Positions 1 through 5,650 of a stretch of 9,000 nt of DNA are shown in pieces; the first letter of the stretch is position 1, and every line of letters starts with the position of its first letter. The notes beneath the pieces are model-generated. The model made no database searches. It worked only from the letters and a program-made list of their open reading frames with translations, and was not told the origin of the DNA. The DNA is taken from positions 1 to 9,000 of the forward strand of contig DAOUXE010000027.1 in NCBI GenBank assembly GCA_030666765.1, read 5' to 3'. This DNA comes from Methanosarcinales archaeon (GTDB lineage Archaea; Halobacteriota; Methanosarcinia; Methanosarcinales; Methanogasteraceae). Made by a program: the position numbers and the translations under genes.

Positions 1-84
1 AAAATTAATATTGAACTGGATGATGGATCTTTAAAAGAGATAAAATCGGTGGCGTTCTTAATCAAAAATGTTATATATAATTAA
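1..84 (+). CDS. 3' end of an unidentified gene running off the left edge
   Basis: Frame 1 on the plus strand is open from the first base to a TAA at 82-84. It encodes a 27-residue tail with protein-like composition (INIELDDGSLKEIKSV, then FLIKNVIYN). An open frame of this length in such AT-rich DNA suggests the C-terminus of a real gene, but it is too short to name a family. It is convergent with pyrH, whose stop lies about 175 bp to the right. The bases from 85 to 258 hold no gene on either strand that I can support. The alternative is a chance open frame. Confidence 0.4.
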   Translation, partial: KINIELDDGSLKEIKSVAFLIKNVIYN

Positions 85-258
85 GTGTAATTAGATAAAT
101 ACGATCATGTTAGTGTCCCACTTTCATAGCAAACTCAACCGGTAACGAACGACGCAAATTGCACGAATTTGATTGCCGCAAAATCAGAGTGTTCTCACTG
201 GAGTTTTCGATTGTGCCCACCCAACCCACACATCATCTTTAAGTTTTCATCCCGGATA

Positions 259-927
259 TCACCGCAGGCAGGTCCCGACCCGCGCCCCGTTCACAGCGTC
301 TACCACTTGTCCAGGCTCTCTACCATCAAGAACGACTGTAGGAATCCCTGACCGCTCGATGATCTTTGCCGCAAGCATATCAAGCGGCAGATTCGCGCCA
401 GCCTTCATCTCCTCAGCAGCGATGATCTCGACCAGACGCGCCGGAGATAGCTCATCCAGTTTCACAGCGTCCGGGTACTTCTTCGGGTCTTTTGTGTATA
501 TGCCGTCGGTGGATGTGGCATCGATCAAGATGTCTGCATGAACGTATTCCGCAAGGATTGCCGCGACCGCATCGGTCGTGTGTCCGGGAATCGTCCCGCC
601 CATAACAACGATCCTGCCAGAGAGCGCAGCGACGCTTGCGTCTTCCTGCGTCTCCGGTGGAACCGGGTATGCGGAACTTCCGAGAGCGGCAATCAGGAGG
701 CGGGCATTCAACCTGGTGACTGCAATCCCGATCAAATCGCAGAACGCCTCATCCGCATCGAATGTGCGTGCCATTCCAATGTAATCACGGGCAGTCGCGC
801 CGCCTCCGACCACAACAAAGACCGTGTGGTTTGATGATACCAGATCCCGGAGCACACCAGCATATCCGGAGAGCCGATCTCGATCATGGTCGAGCACCGA
901 ACCGCCGATTGACAGGACAAGAATCAT
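259..927 (-). CDS. pyrH: UMP kinase (uridylate kinase), archaeal type
   Basis: Cytosolic UMP kinase (UMP + ATP to UDP + ADP) of the amino acid kinase fold, in de novo pyrimidine nucleotide synthesis. The protein has 222 residues, close to the usual length of the archaeal PyrH group. Visible family motifs are the N-terminal phosphate loop SIGGS (6-10), VVVGGGATAR (38-47), CDLIGIAVTRLNARLLI (63-79), VVMGGTIPGHTTDA (107-120) and TSTDGIYTKDPKKYPDA (138-154), followed by RSGIPTVVLDG near the C-terminus. The ATG at 927 overlaps the TGA of ahaE as ATGA and has no Shine-Dalgarno sequence, so translation is probably coupled to ahaE. It is the last gene of the minus-strand cluster and occupies the position where ahaC normally stands. 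No clear terminator follows the stop. The family call is very secure. Confidence 0.95.
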   Translation of the reverse strand: MILVLSIGGSVLDHDRDRLSGYAGVLRDLVSSNHTVFVVVGGGATARDYIGMARTFDADEAFCDLIGIAVTRLNARLLIAALGSSAYPVPPETQEDASVAALSGRIVVMGGTIPGHTTDAVAAILAEYVHADILIDATSTDGIYTKDPKKYPDAVKLDELSPARLVEIIAAEEMKAGANLPLDMLAAKIIERSGIPTVVLDGREPGQVVDAVNGARVGTCLR

Positions 928-1556
928 GTCGGCGTTTCAATCTTTGTTTTAGTGGATTTCTGCCCTGCGACTTGGTTTTCAAGGGTCGTATCAAAGAGGA
1001 TACTAGAGATCTGCTTCATCGACCGCTCGCCAACCTCGCCTAATATGGTATCGAATGTATAATCCAACCTGACGGTCTCGTCCTCAGTTTCAAGGACGAT
1101 TCCACCTATGCAGTTGATATTGCCTGCGTATTCGAGTTTTGTCAGTGTAGCTTCAAGCAGTTCATCGCACAATCCCTCAACGACCGATTGATCCTGCTTA
1201 CTTGAGTATACTCGCGTGGCTTCACCGCTATGCGCCCAGATGAGTGACCTTAAGAGAGATTCGGTGTCCAGTTCATGAATGCGCTCTGCCGTCTGCTTCT
1301 GGGTCTCGTCCAGCACACCTTTGCGCGTATTAAGCATCATCCTTCTTACCTCGAGATTTGCGCCAGAGATCTCCTGCTTCCTGATGCGCTTTGCCTCTTC
1401 TTCAGCAGATGCCACCTTCTCGCCAGTGATCCGTTCGCCTGTGCGTTTTGCCTCCTCGACAATCGAGGATACTTCGCTATCCCGATCTGCAACGATAGCA
1501 GATACCTCTGCTTTTGCGCCCTTCAGGATATCGGAAACTACGTTTTCCAGACCCAT
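924..1556 (-). CDS. ahaE: A-type ATP synthase subunit E (peripheral stalk)
   Basis: Subunit E pairs with H as a heterodimeric peripheral stalk that holds the A3B3 head against the membrane subunit I. The N-terminal two thirds (about residues 5-100) are a highly charged Ala/Glu/Arg-rich coiled coil. The C-terminal globular part carries GGIVLETEDETVRLDYTFD (residues 151-169 from the chosen start), the typical E-subunit signature. A GTG at 1562 overlaps the ahaK stop as GTGA, but I prefer the ATG at 1556, because homologues begin MGLE. This gives 210 residues. Neither start has a clear Shine-Dalgarno site, so coupling to ahaK is likely. The protein ends in an unusual polar tail of about 18 residues (ENQVAGQKSTKTKIETPT) beyond the expected domain end. 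It lies between ahaK and pyrH. Confidence 0.93.
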   Translation of the reverse strand: MGLENVVSDILKGAKAEVSAIVADRDSEVSSIVEEAKRTGERITGEKVASAEEEAKRIRKQEISGANLEVRRMMLNTRKGVLDETQKQTAERIHELDTESLLRSLIWAHSGEATRVYSSKQDQSVVEGLCDELLEATLTKLEYAGNINCIGGIVLETEDETVRLDYTFDTILGEVGERSMKQISSILFDTTLENQVAGQKSTKTKIETPT

Positions 1557-1558
1557 GA

Positions 1559-1813
1559 TCACAATAGCATCATGATCGCAATAACGAAACCGAAGATAAC
1601 AATCGTCTCCGGAATAACGGTCATGATAAGACCCTTACCAAAGAGTTCCTCTTTCTCGGTAAATGCCCCGACCGCGGCGGAACCGATATCCTTCTCTGCA
1701 AGACCCGAGCCGAGCCCCGCTAGTCCGACTGCGAGCCCTGCTCCGATTGCGATCAAGCCTGTCTGGTTTGCTGCCAACTGTTCAATTGATGCTGCTGCTA
1801 TATCTATTGTCAT
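1559..1813 (-). CDS. ahaK: A-type ATP synthase subunit K (membrane rotor, c subunit)
   Basis: Rotor-ring subunit that carries H+ or Na+ through the membrane. It has 84 residues forming one hairpin of two membrane helices: about 18-40, rich in Gly/Ala (AIGAGLAVGLAGLGSG), and 59-83. The polar loop between them is AEKDIGSAAVGAFTEKEE. The ion-binding carboxylate is Glu69 in VIPET of helix 2. This is the short single-hairpin form, not the duplicated V-type or multiplied forms seen in some archaea. The ATG at 1813 has a good GAGG site (1824-1821) seven bases upstream, which overlaps the end of ahaI; the ahaI stop is only 2 bp away. Whether the ring binds Na+ or H+ cannot be settled from the sequence alone. 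Confidence 0.96.
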   Translation of the reverse strand: MTIDIAAASIEQLAANQTGLIAIGAGLAVGLAGLGSGLAEKDIGSAAVGAFTEKEELFGKGLIMTVIPETIVIFGFVIAIMMLL

Positions 1814-1815
1814 TT

Positions 1816-3732
1816 TTATTCCTCTGTGTATATTCTCTTGTATCCGAATGGATTGTATATTCTGCCCCCGCCTTCGTAGAACTTGGTAAAGAATTCCACG
1901 TACTGCAACCTGAGTGCATGCAGTCCGGGGGCGATTACACTCAGTGCGGTATTGAGCCCATGTCCAAGTATGAATATGATCGCGGCAACGATTATGAAGA
2001 GACCGCCGCTTTCAAACATCATTCCGGACATGATATTGACCGCTGTTGCGATTCCGATCGACGATAGACCGACCGCAAGCAGCCTTGAGTATGAAAGGAT
2101 GTTACTCAGGACGGATGGTATCTCGATGATAGCGGTACCACCCTCTCCTGCGACCAGCATGATGACTGCAAGGACGAATATGACTGCGCCCGGCAGCATA
2201 CTCGGGACAACTCCCATCATTCCGAAGAGTAGAAGGAATATGCCGACTTGCAGCACGATCCATGCGATCTTTTCGAGTACCGCCGCTTTCATTCCGTGCT
2301 TCGCAAGCACATTCCGGAACCCGGCGATAAGCCCTATGTTGATATGTATCACGCCGATTAGGAGGGTCAGGACAAGAAGGGTGGTTACGAGGTGCGTCCT
2401 GTGGATCGGATAAGTGATCATCTCACCACCCAGACCCGCAAAGAGTGGAATGGTGTCCCACCCTGGAATCAAGCCCGGATGTCCATGAAGCCCTGCCAGC
2501 GGGAATCCAAGGAATTCTGCGTATAATATCCCAAAGATTAACGTAACTATATTGCAGTAGATCAGGATAGTGAAAAGCGAGTTCCATCCTTCCCCATGCA
2601 GTTTTGACCTGCCATAAAGAGATATTCCAAGTAGTATCAATCCGTACCCGATATCCCCAAGAATCATCCCGTAAAATAGCGGGAATGCGATGAACACAAG
2701 AGCAGTTGGATCGATCTCACGATATTTCGGGCGGGCATAGAGATTCATGACCGCTTCCATGGGCTTCACGATCTTGGGATTGTCGTATTCGATCGGGACA
2801 CTCGCTTCTTCGACCGGCTCTTCCACAACCGTTGCGTAAACCCGGTTGCCGGTCGCTTCTTCGACCTTGGATCTCACGGTCTCGAACTCATCATCCGGAA
2901 TCCATCCATCGATCGCGAATGTGTGCTCTGATGTCGCAAAGACCAGTGGCGCCTCCTTCTTCTGTGTCTCGATGGACAACAGCTCCTCGCTCGCAAGGAT
3001 GAAATCCTCGTACTCTGCTTTTACCGAGTCAATCTCCGAATACAGGGACTCGATATCTTTTGTAAGTGTATCCTGCTTGCCCTTAAGTTCACTTATCAGG
3101 TCGTCAGGTGTGCCTGAGATTGCAGGTATCTTGACCTCGCCAAACTCGTATTCAGCTAACAGGTCTGTTACCTGCTCCCTATACTGGACCGGGACTGCTA
3201 GTATGAAAACACCGGTGTTGCCGGTAAAGAATTGATACTCATCCGTGATCCCTGTAAGCCCTGCCCGAACATCCGCTCCTTTCATGACGGTCCCGGCAAA
3301 GACGTGAAGCGTGTTATATCCTCTACATAGGTCAAAATCCACAGGAATCCCTGAGAACGCCTCGATCTCGTGCATCCCTGTTTGCACATCCTTTAAGTCT
3401 GTCTCGATCTGGGATTTCCGCTCCAGTTTTCCTGATACCACGCCACCAAGTGTTTCAAGCTTCCCTTCGAGTTCGGATGACAGCTGGTGAGCATTGATCG
3501 GCCTGGTGTACGGTTTCTTAATCCCGAGAAAACTCGCGATCGAACGCAGTTTCAAGAGTTTCTTCGAATCATCCTCCGCACCAGTTAGCGGAGTTCCGAT
3601 GTGAAAATAATCCCCTCCCACATATTCTTCGATATGCAGCGCATGTAGATCGTGTAGCGCCTCGATGGTTGGCTCAAGAACATCCTTATGCCCGGTCAGG
3701 AGCACTTTACTCATCTGCTTTGGTTTTAGCAT
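1816..3732 (-). CDS. ahaI: A-type ATP synthase subunit I (membrane stator, a subunit)
   Basis: Stator subunit that forms the ion half-channels next to the K ring and anchors the peripheral stalks. It has 638 residues, normal for archaeal subunit I. Residues 1-335 are the cytosolic arm, with helical/coiled-coil stretches around 85-125 and 210-250. Residues from about 340 to 605 contain roughly seven hydrophobic membrane segments, beginning with ALVFIAFPLFYGMILGDIGY. The essential channel arginine is visible as Arg550 in SYSRLLAVGLS, matching the SYLRLWALSL motif of V-ATPase a subunits. The conserved C-terminus HALRLQYVEFFTKFYEGGG is intact. The ATG at 3732 is chosen because AGAAGGT lies five bases upstream and homologues begin MLKPK. 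It overlaps the end of ahaH by 26 bp. An internal ATG at 3714 is the alternative start. Confidence 0.97.
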   Translation of the reverse strand: MLKPKQMSKVLLTGHKDVLEPTIEALHDLHALHIEEYVGGDYFHIGTPLTGAEDDSKKLLKLRSIASFLGIKKPYTRPINAHQLSSELEGKLETLGGVVSGKLERKSQIETDLKDVQTGMHEIEAFSGIPVDFDLCRGYNTLHVFAGTVMKGADVRAGLTGITDEYQFFTGNTGVFILAVPVQYREQVTDLLAEYEFGEVKIPAISGTPDDLISELKGKQDTLTKDIESLYSEIDSVKAEYEDFILASEELLSIETQKKEAPLVFATSEHTFAIDGWIPDDEFETVRSKVEEATGNRVYATVVEEPVEEASVPIEYDNPKIVKPMEAVMNLYARPKYREIDPTALVFIAFPLFYGMILGDIGYGLILLGISLYGRSKLHGEGWNSLFTILIYCNIVTLIFGILYAEFLGFPLAGLHGHPGLIPGWDTIPLFAGLGGEMITYPIHRTHLVTTLLVLTLLIGVIHINIGLIAGFRNVLAKHGMKAAVLEKIAWIVLQVGIFLLLFGMMGVVPSMLPGAVIFVLAVIMLVAGEGGTAIIEIPSVLSNILSYSRLLAVGLSSIGIATAVNIMSGMMFESGGLFIIVAAIIFILGHGLNTALSVIAPGLHALRLQYVEFFTKFYEGGGRIYNPFGYKRIYTEE

Positions 3733-4051
3733 GAACTACCTTCTCAAATTCTACAAGTAGGAAATCGACTGCGTCATCGATCTTTTCCGATGCAGCCTCC
3801 AAAAGCTTATTCGCGTCACTTCTTCCATGGAGAACGATCTCCTGGCGCTCCTCTGATATCTGCTCCCTCGCAGTCTTCAGCAGATGTGCGGCATGGGCAT
3901 TGGCGCGCTCCTCTACATCACTTACAATCTTACGCGCCTCATCCTTTGCAGCCACAACTGCCTTTCTCCGCCCTGCATGAGCCTGCTTAACCATCGTATT
4001 GGCGTCTGATTCCGCCTGTTTGATCTTTTCAAGGATTTCGCTTTCACTCAT
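3707..4051 (-). CDS. ahaH: A-type ATP synthase subunit H (peripheral stalk)
   Basis: Partner of subunit E in the peripheral stalk. It has 114 residues and is almost entirely a predicted long coiled coil with Ala, Glu, Lys and Arg in heptad-like spacing (for example ESDANTMVKQAH, then KDEARKIVSDVEERANAHAAH), as expected of H/G-type stalk subunits. The ATG at 4051 is chosen over a GTG at 4063, because a TGAGG Shine-Dalgarno sequence lies six bases before the ATG and includes the bases of that GTG. It is the first gene of the ATP synthase cluster, 43 bp after the rpoL stop, and overlaps ahaI by 26 bp. Sequence conservation in this family is low, so the name rests on size, coiled-coil character and position directly before ahaI. 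Confidence 0.9.
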   Translation of the reverse strand: MSESEILEKIKQAESDANTMVKQAHAGRRKAVVAAKDEARKIVSDVEERANAHAAHLLKTAREQISEERQEIVLHGRSDANKLLEAASEKIDDAVDFLLVEFEKVVHAKTKADE

Positions 4052-4077
4052 TAATTTCCTCACTAGTATGCGCGTAT

Positions 4078-4085
4078 TGATAAAA
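4078..4085 (-). promoter_or_regulatory. possible internal TATA element before ahaH
   Basis: In the short gap between rpoL and ahaH the minus strand reads TTTTATCA (about 4085-4078). A start about 25 bases downstream would fall near 4055, only a few bases before the ahaH ATG, which would leave its Shine-Dalgarno site out of the transcript. It is therefore a weak candidate, and readthrough from rpoL is the simpler reading. Confidence 0.15.
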
Positions 4086-4094
4086 CCTTCGCAA

Positions 4095-4373
4095 TCATAT
4101 ATCTATCGAACCGGTGAACACACTTTTGAATTCATCGCATATCGTGACCATTGTCCGAAGTGCGCTCCGCACAGCATGTACCGGATCCTTGCCGTTTGTG
4201 CGCACATACATGACCGGTTCGCTGATGCCGAGATACTTGATATCGTATGTAGCAATCTCGACGGTATCATCTTCCAGAAGAATCGATTTTAAGAGGTTTA
4301 ACAGGGTGTGCGTCTCGTCGGCGATCTCCATTTCAAGTTCAGTATCTGTTTTGTTAAGGACTTTCAAATTCAT
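4095..4373 (-). CDS. rpoL: DNA-directed RNA polymerase subunit L (Rpo11)
   Basis: Small assembly subunit of archaeal RNA polymerase. It dimerises with subunit D (Rpo3) and corresponds to eukaryotic Rpb11/AC19 and to one alpha N-terminal domain of bacteria. It has 92 residues, typical for the family. The signature helix-turn segment HTLLNLLKSILLEDDTVE (22-39) and the following ATYDI, then SEPVMYVRT (51-59) and the C-terminal dimer helix up to about residue 85, are all present. Only the short tail TGSIDI is unremarkable. The ATG at 4373 has a possible GGAG 11 bases upstream. It stands 43 bp before ahaH on the same strand, so it may share a transcript with the ATP synthase genes. Confidence 0.95.
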   Translation of the reverse strand: MNLKVLNKTDTELEMEIADETHTLLNLLKSILLEDDTVEIATYDIKYLGISEPVMYVRTNGKDPVHAVRSALRTMVTICDEFKSVFTGSIDI

Positions 4374-4396
4374 TCAGATGCGAACTCCGTATGTTT

Positions 4397-4404
4397 TCAT
4401 AAAG
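4397..4404 (-). promoter_or_regulatory. possible TATA box of rpoL
   Basis: The minus strand carries CTTTATGA 24-31 bases before the rpoL ATG. This is archaeal TATA spacing for a start at or just before the ATG, meaning a leaderless or near-leaderless message. If that is right, the GGAG at 4388-4385 would not be transcribed. The match to the TATA consensus is only fair. Confidence 0.3.
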
Positions 4405-4683
4405 TGACATTGTTGCGCTATGTTGAAATACCTTGCGCTCCGTCAGTTGGTGTAGACATTCCAGAGAGCGATCCTTTTATGATTTGTCAAAAAATAACGC
4501 CACAGATAATGGTAGAGATGTCAGCAACAGTACTATTTGTGCGGCATTTAAATCCCAAAAGTAAAAAGAACCGTTTCCGAGTATTGTGGAAATGTTTGAG
4601 GTACCTGCATGAGCAGTACCTAATATCACTCCAAGATAAATGCCATAACACTTTTTTTTACTCCATTTTGTCTGAGATGGATG
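4405..4683. other. intergenic stretch with a small hairpin, no supported gene
   Basis: No convincing coding sequence is seen here. The open plus-strand frame covering it also runs through rpoL and the small membrane-protein gene and has no family-like features. The one structured element is an imperfect hairpin at 4600-4620: arms GGTA-C-CTGC and GCAG-TACC, eight pairs, one bulged C, loop ATGA. A T8 tract (4652-4659) lies on the plus strand. Neither is placed as a clear terminator for a neighbouring gene. Confidence 0.5.
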
Positions 4684-4966
4684 CTATTGCCGTGATATAC
4701 GGTAAACCGCAGCCAGAGCAACCAGTGTTACACCTATCTTCGCACCGGTAAGACCCGCCACATCAAAATTGTGGATAGTCCACTATAAGAAGCGTGCTCG
4801 TTTCGTATTCATAACCAATGGCGTTTACGCAGAGGGCTGTACTTACCACATCATATAATGAGAACATGATTGTAAAAATAAATAAATATGAAATGATACT
4901 ATATGCCGACCGTGGAGCCTTCAAGAGGTATGCGGGCATTCGCGTGGGTTGCGTATAGGAGAACAT
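4684..4966 (-). pseudogene. small membrane protein, DUF5658-like, broken by a +1 frameshift
   Basis: From the ATG at 4966 the frame gives 67 residues with one membrane helix (about 24-45). It contains SLYDVVSTALCVNAIGYEYE, which resembles the D-x-x-(S/T)-T ... Y-E-x-N-P-L pattern I associate with DUF5658 small archaeal and bacterial membrane proteins. It then stops at 4763, right after a run of four Ts (plus-strand AAAA 4765-4768). Removing one T continues the protein as DVAGLTGAKIGVTLVALAAV and then YRISRQ, stopping at 4684. This supplies the expected second membrane helix and gives 93 residues. An AGGA sits 10 bases before the ATG. It may be a true one-base frameshift, a sequencing error in a homopolymer, or (less likely) programmed slippage. 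The function of the family is unknown. The gene is divergent from yjbQ. Confidence 0.55.
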
Positions 4967-4983
4967 CGGACATTTATCCTAAT

Positions 4984-5072
4984 CATACTGTTTGTGTACT
5001 AGTATGTCATTATTGTGTGGCTAATCAACAGTAATTCATGCTATAATATGGCAGAATAACAGTATGCCATAT
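4984..5072. promoter_or_regulatory. two inverted repeats in a divergent intergenic region
   Basis: CATACT (4984-4989) is mirrored by AGTATG (5001-5006), and ATATGGCA (5046-5053) by TGCCATAT (5065-5072). Both pairs have an 11-base spacer, and their centres are 64 bp apart. AGTATGYCAT also occurs as a direct repeat at 5001-5010 and 5061-5070. The second palindrome ends about 18 bp before the yjbQ TATA candidate. Paired dyads with equal spacers in a divergent promoter region look like dimeric repressor or activator sites, but this is inference. Confidence 0.3.
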
Positions 5073-5090
5073 AGGCAGAGTACTCAATCC

Positions 5091-5098
5091 TATTTAAA
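5091..5098 (+). promoter_or_regulatory. possible TATA box of the yjbQ-trkH unit
   Basis: TATTTAAA is the best archaeal TATA-like sequence ahead of yjbQ. A start near 5118-5122 would leave a leader of about 125 bases before the chosen ATG at 5245. That leader contains short repeats: TCTGCAT...CTGGA at 5102-5115 and 5121-5135, and TGAAGTC at 5145-5151 and 5154-5160. Confidence 0.35.
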
Positions 5099-5244
5099 CC
5101 TTCTGCATGCCTGGATCTCGTCTGCATCCCCTGGACCAGACTCGTGAAGTCCCTGAAGTCTCGTAGTATCCTGCGACATCATAAGCCGTGAGACAATCTA
5201 CCGCCAAAAACTTTACAATCCAGCGAGCAGAAGCAGATTACGAG

Positions 5245-5634
5245 ATGAAGATCCGGACAACCAGTCGTATACAACTCATTGATATCACGGCATCGTTAAA
5301 TAATGAGGTCGCAGATGCCGGAATTGGGACTGGCATGGCAATGGCATACAGCCCGCACACCACAACAGCAGTCGTCATAAATGAGAACGAGCCCGGACTC
5401 AAAGAAGATATATTAAAATTACTAAATCTTATAGTTCCGCAAGGGAGGTACATGCATGACCGGATCGACAATAATGCACGTTCGCACTTGCAGGCGGTCG
5501 TTCTTGGAAACAACGTGTGTATGCCGGTTGAGAATGGGAAGCTGGCTCTCGGCACATGGCAGAGTGTCCTTTTCGTGGAACTGGACGGTCCAAGGCATCG
5601 CAAGCTTCTAGTACGGATCGTCGGTACGGGGTAA
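5245..5634 (+). CDS. yjbQ: UPF0047 / YjbQ family protein
   Basis: Small soluble protein of the YjbQ (UPF0047) family. The fold is known from structural genomics and weak thiamine-phosphate synthase activity has been reported for bacterial members, but the cellular role is not settled. It has 129 residues, normal for the family. Conserved blocks are SPHTTTAVVINENEPGLKED (36-55), YMHDR (69-73), NNARSHLQAVVLG (76-88) and LALGTWQSVLFVELDGPRHR (100-119). The candidate site residues His38, Glu48, His71, His81 and the GTWQ/ELDGPR segment are all present. The ATG at 5245 is chosen because family members begin at MKIRT. A GTG at 5188 would add 19 residues with no counterpart. Neither start has a good Shine-Dalgarno site. 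It lies 16 bp before trkH on the same strand, so the two probably share a transcript. Confidence 0.93.
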   Translation: MKIRTTSRIQLIDITASLNNEVADAGIGTGMAMAYSPHTTTAVVINENEPGLKEDILKLLNLIVPQGRYMHDRIDNNARSHLQAVVLGNNVCMPVENGKLALGTWQSVLFVELDGPRHRKLLVRIVGTG

Positions 5635-5650
5635 GTAAAACTGATCGAAC

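Noticed and set aside
85..258. Possible extra gene or terminator between the left-edge gene and pyrH
   Set aside because: Only frames of a few codons, no stable hairpin with a T-tract, and no tRNA-like fold.
173..541. 122-codon plus-strand frame
   Set aside because: Mostly antisense to pyrH, whose motifs are unmistakable.
1275..1889. Long open frame of about 200 codons on the plus strand
   Set aside because: It lies antisense to ahaE, ahaK and the end of ahaI, all well-supported genes. Its product is Cys/Ser/Pro-rich without any family motif.
4600..4620. Hairpin as a transcription terminator
   Set aside because: It has a bulged stem and no T-tract directly after it on either strand. The T8 at 4652-4659 is on the wrong side for the minus-strand gene.
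4308..4751. 147-codon plus-strand frame in the rpoL-yjbQ gap
   Set aside because: It starts inside rpoL on the opposite strand and runs through the second half of the DUF5658-like gene. There is no motif, no Shine-Dalgarno site and poor composition.
5107..5166. 19-codon frame in the yjbQ leader as an upstream regulatory peptide
   Set aside because: Short enough to occur by chance, with no Shine-Dalgarno site, and its codons overlap the direct repeats.
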